A DNA stretch of 64,000 bases from Paraburkholderia phosphatilytica (GTDB lineage Bacteria; Pseudomonadota; Gammaproteobacteria; Burkholderiales; Burkholderiaceae), in assembly GCF_003443895.1 (NCBI RefSeq), contig NZ_QQOA01000030.1, positions 1 to 64,000 on the forward strand, in the 5' to 3' direction. Below, one piece after another: positions 26,372 through 33,051 of the stretch. A program made the position numbers and the translations under genes. The notes beneath the pieces were generated by a model. The model was not told where the DNA came from. It did no database searches and saw only the letters and a list, made by a program, of their open reading frames with translations. The first letter of the stretch is position 1, and each line of letters opens with the position of its first letter.

Positions 26372-28279
26372 ATGTGGCGACTACTTCTCTTCTTTGGCGT
26401 GGCCAGTGCGCTCTCCATGCAATGCGCCGATGCGCAGCCATGGCCTCAAGACACGGCTGACCACGCGACCGCATTCACGTCTGGTCGTTCGTTAGACGTA
26501 TCCAGCAACAAGGTTGCGCTCGTCATCGGCAATGCGGATTACCCGCAGTACGCGCTGCCGAATGCCGCGCGCGATTCGCGGAGCGTCGCCGCTGCGTTGC
26601 GCGCGCGAGGCTTCGACGTGCTGTTGCGCACCGACGCCACTGCGTCGCAGATGCGCGATGCGCTTGTCGAGTTTCGGCGCCGCCTGCGGGCCGGCGGCAT
26701 CGGCGTGTTTTATTACGCGGGGCATGGCTTGCAGGCGGGTGGGTCCACGCTGCTCACTCCCACGCATGCGGATCCGAACGCGCCTGCGGCGTTGCTGGCG
26801 ACGAGTGTCGATCTGTCGGACGTTCTGTCTGCGTTATCGATCGAGCGGCCGCATGCTGCCAGCGTGATCGTGCTCGACACGTGTCTCACGCAACCGTTCT
26901 CTGCGACCCTGGTAACGCCGAGGCTGCCATCGCAGACGCTGATCGCCTATGCCGCGGCACCGGGCGAACAGGCGGAGGACGGTGCGCGTCATGGCGTGTT
27001 CACGGGCGCATGGCTGGACGAAATGGCGCGCGTGCCGGAAGAACCCATCGATCTGATGTTTGCGCAGGTTGTCGCGCGCGTCAGCCACAGCACGAACGGC
27101 TTGCAACGGCCGTGGATTGCGTCGTCGCTTACGCAAGCGCTTCCACTTCCTGCCGCAGCGCTCGCGCTAACGCAGGATGAAGTGCTGGATGGGACCACCG
27201 CTTATGTGCATTCGCGCCCATCTGCGATCACACGCGGCATTCTGCCCAAAGACAGCAACGAGCAGTACGAGCTGACGTTCTGGGATTCGATCAAGGACAG
27301 CAATTACCCTGGCGATTACGAAGCGTATCTGAAGGCCTATCCGAACGGCCGCTTCGCGGCGCTCGCCAAGGCGCGCATCGAGCGGCTCAAGGCGTCCTCT
27401 GCCGGCACACCGGGCGCGCCCCCTGCGTCCGCATCGCACACACCGCCACCGGCGCCAGCACAGACATCCGCGCCAGCGCCTGCAAAGCCGCCCGCGCCTG
27501 CCGCACCACCCAAAACCGTGGCAGCACCGGCACCGGCTCCCGTATCGCCACCTGTGCATGCCGGCGCGGAAAGCAAGGACTGCGCGGCGTGCCCCGCGAT
27601 GATCGAACTGCCCGCGGGCTCGTTCACGATGGGCAACAGCTCCGACGATCCTTCGGAAAAGCCGCCGCATCATGTGACCATTGCCGCGCCGTTTGCAATC
27701 GGCAAGTACGAAATCACGGTCGAGCAATGGAATGCATGCGCGGACGTCAACGGCTGCCCCAAACTCGCGCCCGAGAGCAACAGCGTGAAGAATGCACCGG
27801 CGCGCGATCTAAGCTGGGACGATGCGCAGGCCTACGTGAAGTGGCTCAGCAAGGTGACGGGCAAGACCTATCGTCTGCCGAGCGAGGCCGAATGGGAATA
27901 TGCGGACCGCGCGGGCACCACGACGAAATACTGGTGGGGCGACCAGATGCGCAAAGGCATGGCGAACTGCAAGGACTGCGGCGACCCGTATCACGCGGAA
28001 GCGCCGGAACCCGTCGGCAGCTTCGCGGCCAATCCGAACGGTCTGTTCGACATGAACGGCGGCGTGTGGGAATGGGTCGGCGACTGCTGGCACAACTCGT
28101 ATCAGAACGCACCGAACGACGGCCATGTGTGGGATACGCCGGGCTGCAGCATGCGCGTGATTCGCGGCGGCTCGTGGCGCGAAGGTAACGACTACATGCT
28201 GACGTCGACGCGCTTCAAGTACAGCCAGAGCGTGCGTCAGTCGCAGGATGGGATGCGGGTCGTGAAAGAGCTCAAATGA
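26372..28279 (+). CDS. Secreted caspase-like / formylglycine-generating-enzyme-like fusion
   Basis: 635 residues. A signal peptide (1-21) is followed by a peptidase C14 caspase-like domain (about 45-265) with KVALVIGNADYPQYALPNA, active-site His118 in YYAGHG and Cys171 in VLDTCLTQPF. A spacer with a YLKAYPNGRFA repeat-like segment and a proline/alanine-rich linker (about 345-400) leads to an FGE/SUMF1-like domain (about 405-635: MIELPAGSFTMG, KYEITVEQWN, YRLPSEAEWEYA, GGVWEWVGDCW, RGGSW). The catalytic pair of the caspase part is intact. FGE-like modules in PpkA-type systems are often non-enzymatic binding domains. It is divergent from DUF4399 B and convergent with the kinase. Confidence 0.88.
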   Translation: MWRLLLFFGVASALSMQCADAQPWPQDTADHATAFTSGRSLDVSSNKVALVIGNADYPQYALPNAARDSRSVAAALRARGFDVLLRTDATASQMRDALVEFRRRLRAGGIGVFYYAGHGLQAGGSTLLTPTHADPNAPAALLATSVDLSDVLSALSIERPHAASVIVLDTCLTQPFSATLVTPRLPSQTLIAYAAAPGEQAEDGARHGVFTGAWLDEMARVPEEPIDLMFAQVVARVSHSTNGLQRPWIASSLTQALPLPAAALALTQDEVLDGTTAYVHSRPSAITRGILPKDSNEQYELTFWDSIKDSNYPGDYEAYLKAYPNGRFAALAKARIERLKASSAGTPGAPPASASHTPPPAPAQTSAPAPAKPPAPAAPPKTVAAPAPAPVSPPVHAGAESKDCAACPAMIELPAGSFTMGNSSDDPSEKPPHHVTIAAPFAIGKYEITVEQWNACADVNGCPKLAPESNSVKNAPARDLSWDDAQAYVKWLSKVTGKTYRLPSEAEWEYADRAGTTTKYWWGDQMRKGMANCKDCGDPYHAEAPEPVGSFAANPNGLFDMNGGVWEWVGDCWHNSYQNAPNDGHVWDTPGCSMRVIRGGSWREGNDYMLTSTRFKYSQSVRQSQDGMRVVKELK

Positions 28280-28351
28280 GCGCCTGGATCGCTAAATCGC
28301 GGGTTAAGACGGGGTTTAAGGCAGGGATCAACGCGCCGCTTGAAGCGTGAC

Positions 28352-30571
28352 TCATTGCGAGGCGCGCTGCACGCGTGCCTGGCTCGTGATCTGCGCGATA
28401 TCCGCTACCACACGTCCTTCGCCGTAAGTCGCGGCGAGTTGCTTAAGCCGAGTATCGAGCGCGCGCAGATAGTCGGCGCGCGGCTCGATTTCCGGACGCG
28501 GCGCGGCAAATAGCGGCGCGGGCGTGATCATCATCACCACCAGTTCCGGACCGAACGGCTTCGAGATGATCCACTCACCGCCCGTGCCGACTGCCGCCGC
28601 GTAGTGCGACGGCGCCTGGTTGTCCTTCACGCGCGGCCCTGGAACCATGTGCACGACCTGACCATCGAGCATGTAGTAGTCGATGGTCACATAGGAGTCG
28701 TAGCCCGGCGTCGCCACGTCGACGACGAGCGGATCGCCTTCGGTCAGCACGCCGTTCGGCATGCGAGCCGCGAGGCTCGCGACGTGTCCGGCCTGCCAGT
28801 TGCGCGACCAGGACGGACCGAGCGCTCTCAGCACGTCGCATTTGTCAGCGCCGACCGACGTCACATCGAGTTCGAGCTTCGTCGATGTGATGCCCGGCAC
28901 CCGCGCGAGCGCTTCGCCAATGCGCGCTTCGGCCTGTCGCGATGCGAAGCCGCGCACATGTAACGTGTGGTCCTGTTCCGACGCCGCGAGCGCTGAGCAC
29001 GGCAGTTGCGCGAGCAGCGAGGCGACCGTCGCGGCGCTGGGCGCCGCGGTTGATTCGCCAGGTTGCGGAGCCGACGTCGCTGCTACAGTGCCCGGCGACA
29101 TCGAAACATGCGCCGGCGTCGTGGAAGCTCTGGAAGCCGCGGACGCCATAGCCGCGACCGCGTCCGAGCGAACGAGGGCCGCGGAAGCAACCGACGCATC
29201 CGACACGGTCGCATCCGCCGGTCGGTTTGCAGTCCGATGTGGACCCACCGGGCTGCGATGCAGATACAGCGTGCCGCCCGCCACGCACGCGAGCACGAGG
29301 CCCGCGATAGCGGACTTCGCCAGCAGCCCGCTACGATCCACCTGCGGTCGCGGAACACGCGCAGCCGCACGAGCACCCGCCCCCGCACGAGCGGCCGCTG
29401 GCCGCTCCTGAGCGCCGAACGCTTCGACGAAACGCGCCACGCTCGGCGTGCGCGCGTTGCGATCGAACGCCAGCGCCGAGCGCAACGCGCGCCATGGACG
29501 CGTGCCGAGATTCTCCGGACGCGCGGGAACGAGATTGGACGCGCGCGCCTGGGTCGCGGATTTGCGATCGAACGGGTGGCGCCCCGTCAACAGTTCATAC
29601 GTAATGCAGCCAAGCGCATACACGTCGTCGCGCGGGTCCGGCTCCAGATGCTCGAGCATTTCCGGGCTCGCATAGGCAGGCGTCAAAGCACCGAGGCTTG
29701 CCGGATCGAACACCGTCGCATCGCTTTCCTCTTCCGGGCGCTGGAACACGCGCGCGATGCCGAAGTCGATCACCTTCACTTCGTTCGCGTCGGTGAGAAA
29801 CACGTTGGCCGGCTTGAAATCGCAATGCACGAAGCCGCGTTCATGCGCGTAGGCAAGCGCATTCGACATGCCACGCACGATCGGCAATGCCGAGGCCACC
29901 GGCATGCCCTTGAAGCCCGGCGCACGCAGCACCTGGCTAAGCGGCTGGCCCGACAGGTATTCCATCGTCAGATAGACGATCGGACCATCGCGATCGAAAT
30001 CGTAGACAGTCACGATATTCCGGTGCGCGAGCACCTGCGCCTTGCGCGCCTCGCGCTGCAACGCGATCAGCGACTTCGGATTGCCGCGGAACTGCGTATT
30101 GAGCACCTTGATCGCGACATACGGCTTGCGGTCCGACGCCTCGAGCTTGCGCATGTCGAGCGCCTTGTAGACGGTGCCCATGCCGCCCACGCCGAGACAC
30201 TCCTCCAGCACGAAGCGGTTGTTGAGCGTATCGCCGGTGCCCTTCATCCGGTCGGCGCTGCCCGGCTCCGGCTGCTGGGTTTCGTTGCCGCTTGCGGGCG
30301 GCGGCGCGGCGAATCGATCCGCGACCGTCTGCATGCGCGTTTCCTCGCCGCCCGCGAGATTGGCCACCGGCATCTGCTCGATCCTGCGGCGCACTTCCGC
30401 ATACAGGTCCTGCGGCAAGGGCTTGTTCGTATGCGCTTCGCGAAGAATGTCGAGCAGACGCGCGACGCCGAGACCTTCGGTCGTCAGCGTGTTGTCGAGT
30501 TGAGCGACGAACGCATCCTGCGTCAGCGTGCCGCTCTGATAGTCATGAATCGCGTGCGCAAGACTAGTCAT
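28352..30571 (-). CDS. PpkA-like transmembrane Ser/Thr protein kinase
   Basis: 739 residues. An N-terminal helical region (1-80) precedes a Hanks-type kinase (about 119-390) with GVGGMGTVYKA, Lys155 in VAIK, Glu174, catalytic Asp251 in HCDFKPAN (a cysteine replaces the usual arginine) and DFGIAR at 269-274. A membrane helix near 430 leads to a periplasmic part with a BON-like stretch and a DUF4384-like domain (VDVATPGYDSYVTIDYYMLDG), as in PpkA kinases of T6SS threonine-phosphorylation pathways. Its partners here would be the FHA protein and PP2C phosphatase. It is divergent from precursor 3. Confidence 0.92.
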   Translation of the reverse strand: MTSLAHAIHDYQSGTLTQDAFVAQLDNTLTTEGLGVARLLDILREAHTNKPLPQDLYAEVRRRIEQMPVANLAGGEETRMQTVADRFAAPPPASGNETQQPEPGSADRMKGTGDTLNNRFVLEECLGVGGMGTVYKALDMRKLEASDRKPYVAIKVLNTQFRGNPKSLIALQREARKAQVLAHRNIVTVYDFDRDGPIVYLTMEYLSGQPLSQVLRAPGFKGMPVASALPIVRGMSNALAYAHERGFVHCDFKPANVFLTDANEVKVIDFGIARVFQRPEEESDATVFDPASLGALTPAYASPEMLEHLEPDPRDDVYALGCITYELLTGRHPFDRKSATQARASNLVPARPENLGTRPWRALRSALAFDRNARTPSVARFVEAFGAQERPAAARAGAGARAAARVPRPQVDRSGLLAKSAIAGLVLACVAGGTLYLHRSPVGPHRTANRPADATVSDASVASAALVRSDAVAAMASAASRASTTPAHVSMSPGTVAATSAPQPGESTAAPSAATVASLLAQLPCSALAASEQDHTLHVRGFASRQAEARIGEALARVPGITSTKLELDVTSVGADKCDVLRALGPSWSRNWQAGHVASLAARMPNGVLTEGDPLVVDVATPGYDSYVTIDYYMLDGQVVHMVPGPRVKDNQAPSHYAAAVGTGGEWIISKPFGPELVVMMITPAPLFAAPRPEIEPRADYLRALDTRLKQLAATYGEGRVVADIAQITSQARVQRASQ

Positions 30572-30864
30572 GGCTTTAAAGCGACGCCGCTCCCCATGGC
30601 CGAAGAATGTGTGTGTCGTAGCCCATTACAAATGCTGGTTCGATGGTAGTTCGCATGGTTACCTTTCGCAAATCAGGTCCTGCCCGTGAGCACCGCTAGC
30701 GAAGTGTTGCCCAGTATCCGACAGCTTCCGGCGATCCGTTGGCCGCCATCCGTCAGCACGCACATCCTGAATCCTCTGCCGGATCACACATGCTCCCTTA
30801 GCGTCGCCGCGAAAGCCTTATGCAGCGGGTTTCCCGAAAATTTCTTCACGCACTGGCCTTCGTT

Positions 30865-30880
30865 TGGCACGACCCATGCG
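30865..30880 (+). promoter_or_regulatory. Sigma54 promoter of precursor peptide 3
   Basis: TGGCACGACCCATGCG: perfect -24 TGGCACG, GG-N10-GC spacing and -12 ATGC. The GC ends 83 nt before the ATG at 30963. The predicted start is near 30891, and the downstream leader sequence matches that of precursor 2. Confidence 0.78.
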
Positions 30881-30892
30881 TTAGTGACGCCC

Positions 30893-30909
30893 GAGCAGAC
30901 ATGATGCTC
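30893..30909 (+). promoter_or_regulatory. 5'-end stem-loop of precursor-3 mRNA
   Basis: GAGCA and TGCTC arms (5 bp) with a 7-nt loop, starting about +3 of the predicted transcript. Sequence and position match the precursor-2 leader. Confidence 0.55.
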
Positions 30910-30962
30910 AATCAACCGCAACACCGAGGCCTTTACCTCGTTATCTTCTTAGGAGAACTGTC

Positions 30963-31232
30963 ATGAGCGCACTGATGATCAAAGACCTGTCCGTCACCGA
31001 ACAACTCGACAGCAAGGCGATGCAAGCTGTCCGCGGCGGCTACGGCTACGGCTTCCCGATCTTCCCGAGCAACACGTTCAGCATCAACAACAGCAAGACG
31101 GTCAATGCCGAGCAGCTTGTAAACAACGCGCTGACGGTCAACAACGTCAGCGACAACAACGACGCGTTCAACGAAGGCCTGCCGACCTCGATCAAGTCGA
31201 ACGTCAACGGCACGAACAACGTGTTCGCGTAA
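30963..31232 (+). CDS. Double-glycine leader precursor peptide 3
   Basis: 89 residues: the 26-residue leader (MSALMIKDL, LD, AMQAVRGG) and a 63-residue core beginning YGYGFPIFPSNTF. The core shares with precursor 2 the segments NNSK, then NAEQLVNNALTVNNV, then SDNNDAFNEGLPT. No cysteine; asparagine is the commonest residue. Ribosome site AGGAGA seven bases before the ATG. It is followed by a strong hairpin and then precursor 4 on the same strand. Predicted substrate of the C39 exporter. Confidence 0.86.
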   Translation: MSALMIKDLSVTEQLDSKAMQAVRGGYGYGFPIFPSNTFSINNSKTVNAEQLVNNALTVNNVSDNNDAFNEGLPTSIKSNVNGTNNVFA

Positions 31233-31257
31233 CAACCACACGTAGTTCACGGGGACC

Positions 31258-31283
31258 GGGAGCGCCGCCCGCGCGGCGCTCCC
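31258..31283 (+). terminator. Hairpin between precursors 3 and 4
   Basis: A perfect 10-bp GC-rich stem (31258-31267 with 31274-31283) and 6-nt loop. No U-run follows, so it may act as a processing or partial termination element setting the ratio of precursors 3 and 4. Confidence 0.6.
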
Positions 31284-31324
31284 AGGTCGTTCCGGCGTGA
31301 CCACCTTTCCTCTGGAGAAGCACC

Positions 31325-31612
31325 ATGTCCACCCTCATGATTCGCGATCTCGACGGCTCGCGTACCCTCGATCACCGTGAAATGTCCGCGGTATCCGGCG
31401 GTGCAGGCACGCCGGGCGTCAGCGGCAACAGCTGGCTCAGCGGTCTCGGCCCCGTCGCCAAGATCGACGTCAACGTGAACCAGAACATCACCCAGGCTCA
31501 GCTCATCGACGTCTCGACGCTGAACAACGACGGCATCATCGGCGCCGGCTTCGTCGGTCCGAACGTCAATGTCAGCCCGTCGCAGTGGGCGGCCGCCACC
31601 GCTGTAGTCTGA
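31325..31612 (+). CDS. Double-glycine leader precursor peptide 4
   Basis: 95 residues. Leader positions match the family (MSTLMIRDL, TLD, EMSAVSGG with Gly25-Gly26). The core is glycine-rich at first (AGTPGVSGNSWLSGLG) and then resembles the others in KIDVNVNQNITQAQLIDV. No cysteine. TGGAGA lies eight bases upstream of the ATG. It has no sigma54 box of its own and probably depends on read-through from precursor 3. Confidence 0.8.
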   Translation: MSTLMIRDLDGSRTLDHREMSAVSGGAGTPGVSGNSWLSGLGPVAKIDVNVNQNITQAQLIDVSTLNNDGIIGAGFVGPNVNVSPSQWAAATAVV

Positions 31613-31621
31613 GCGCGTGTC

Positions 31622-31649
31622 GCGGTGAAGGCTCGCGTGTCTTCACCGC
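31622..31649 (+). terminator. Hairpin after precursor peptide 4
   Basis: GCGGTGAAG and CTTCACCGC form a 9-bp perfect stem with a 10-nt loop, ten bases after the stop codon. Only two U residues follow, so termination strength is uncertain. Confidence 0.55.
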
Positions 31650-31697
31650 TTCCGGAATGCTCGCCAGTCCACACTTCGATGAGCGCGGATTTCCTAT

Positions 31698-31716
31698 ACT
31701 GAACTCGTGGTTCAGT
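31698..31716. promoter_or_regulatory. Palindrome overlapping a TATACT-like -10 before precursor 5
   Basis: ACTGAAC-TCGTG-GTTCAGT has perfect 7-bp arms and overlaps the hexamer TATACT at 31695-31700. It could be an operator on a sigma70-type promoter for precursor 5, which lacks a sigma54 site. Weak evidence; a good -35 is not visible. Confidence 0.35.
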
Positions 31717-31792
31717 TCAGTGCGATCGCAATGCGCGATCGGATCCCGCGCGGGTCGCTCAGGCGGCACGCGACCCATTCTTCCGAACAGCC

Positions 31793-32032
31793 ATGTCCAA
31801 GCTCGTCATCAAGGATTTGCTCGAAAGCGTCGAACTCGATCGTGCGGCAATGACCGCGATCGTCGGCGGGGCTCGAACAGGTGGGCGTTTTTTCGGCGCG
31901 GTCGCCGAGACGTTGTCCGCGACCGGCACAGCGTCCGCCGCGTTGCGCGTGATCGATTACCCGAAGGGTTTTCCGGCGGCAGCGCCTGCCGGCGATGCGC
32001 GCATTCCGGCTAACAGCCTGTTGCGCAGGTAG
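31793..32032 (+). CDS. Double-glycine leader precursor peptide 5 (divergent member)
   Basis: 79 residues. The leader matches at every family position (MSKLVIKDL, ELD, AMTAIVGG with Gly25-Gly26), but the 53-residue core is different: alanine/arginine-rich (ARTGGRFFGAVAETL) and lacking the asparagine-rich motif. No cysteine. No good ribosome-binding site precedes the ATG and no sigma54 promoter is seen, so expression may differ from the others or be weak. Confidence 0.7.
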   Translation: MSKLVIKDLLESVELDRAAMTAIVGGARTGGRFFGAVAETLSATGTASAALRVIDYPKGFPAAAPAGDARIPANSLLRR

Positions 32033-32088
32033 CGGGCGCTACCTCACGGCGTGAGATCACGCCTGTAAATCAGCGATCAGCCTGCGAA

Positions 32089-32940
32089 TCAACCAAGAAG
32101 CGGCACGCGCTCCGGTTCGTCGGCTTCGAACCAGTCGGGATTGCGCGCGGCGATCGGGCCGAGCGTGACGAGAATCTCGCGCAGATGCGAGCGCATTGCG
32201 TCTTCCGCTGCGCTGGGGTCGTGCGCGCGCAGCCCCGCGAGAATCTTCGCGTGCTGCCGGATCAGGTGATCGAGCGGCGACACATCGGGCAGGCTCAGAT
32301 AGCGCACGCGGTCCATCTGCGCCTTGATGTCCTGGATCGTGTCCCATGCCGCCGCGCAGTCGATGGACTGTGCGATCGCGCAATGGAACGCTTCGTCGAG
32401 CGCGAGAAATGCGGCCGTGTCGTTCGCCTTTGCCGCAACACGCTGATCGCGCAGATTGTCCGCGAGGAGCTTGAGTTGATCGTCGGTGATCGATTCGGCC
32501 GCCTTGCGCGCCACCGCCGTTTCGATCGCTTCGCGAATGAAGCGCCCTTCGCGCACGCGGCGCGGCGAAATGCGCTTCACCAGCGTGCCGCGCTGCGGCA
32601 GCACCTGCAACACGCCCGCTTCCACGAGTTTGATGAACGCCTCGCGCACCGGCTGCCGCGACACCTGGAACATGTCCGACACTTCCTTCTCGGAGAGCGG
32701 CGTACCGGGCATCATCTGGCCCGCGAAGATCGCCTGGCGCAGCGCGCGGAAAATCTGCCGGCTGATCGGCTCGTGCGAATCGAACGACACCAGTGACGTC
32801 AGGTCCGGCAGCGCAACGCGCGTCGCCGCCATCGGGCCGACACGCCGGCGCGAGCGCGGCGCGACGAGACCGCTTTCGGTGACGATTCCGCCATCGGCAA
32901 TGGCGGAGGGCGCGGAATTCTGACGGGCTTTCATCGGCAT
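32089..32940 (-). CDS. GntR-family regulator, FCD (FadR-like) subfamily
   Basis: 283 residues from ATG 32940; starts at 32934 or 32832 are possible. Winged helix (about 60-120) with LSEKEVSDMFQVSRQPVREAF and an FCD effector domain (about 135-260) with metal-ligand-like histidines. FCD regulators of hexuronate and aldonate genes (UxuR, ExuR, LgoR) have this form. It flanks the mannonate/fructuronate genes and probably binds the repeated CTACCATACAAGTA operator found at 38281 and 44555, with a variant site before its own gene. Confidence 0.9.
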   Translation of the reverse strand: MPMKARQNSAPSAIADGGIVTESGLVAPRSRRRVGPMAATRVALPDLTSLVSFDSHEPISRQIFRALRQAIFAGQMMPGTPLSEKEVSDMFQVSRQPVREAFIKLVEAGVLQVLPQRGTLVKRISPRRVREGRFIREAIETAVARKAAESITDDQLKLLADNLRDQRVAAKANDTAAFLALDEAFHCAIAQSIDCAAAWDTIQDIKAQMDRVRYLSLPDVSPLDHLIRQHAKILAGLRAHDPSAAEDAMRSHLREILVTLGPIAARNPDWFEADEPERVPLLG

Positions 32941-33034
32941 TCGGCTGGTTGGAAAAGACTCGCTGCGAGACGGGCAAAACGCGTTGCGGATACCTCGATA
33001 ACCGGCGCGAATGCCCGCCGCGCAAGGCACGGAC

Positions 33035-33051
33035 GGTAGAACCATACTACC
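33035..33051. promoter_or_regulatory. Operator candidate upstream of the GntR gene
   Basis: GGTAG-AACCATA-CTACC: 5-bp perfect arms, 7-bp centre. It shares the CCATAC core with the sites at 38281 and 44555. It lies 95 bp upstream of the gntR-type start and overlaps the end of the MFS gene, so it would serve autoregulation. Confidence 0.4.

Larger units (their letters stand above)
30572..30962. other. 391-bp divergent intergenic region
   Basis: It lies between the kinase (minus) and precursor 3 (plus). It contains the sigma54 promoter at 30865-30880 and its leader hairpin at 30893-30909. Nothing else recognisable; no clear sigma54 site faces the kinase, which probably uses another sigma factor. 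Confidence 0.6.

Noticed and set aside
30686..30904. 72-residue plus-strand ORF before precursor 3
   Set aside because: It covers the sigma54 promoter, lacks a ribosome site and has no leader motif.
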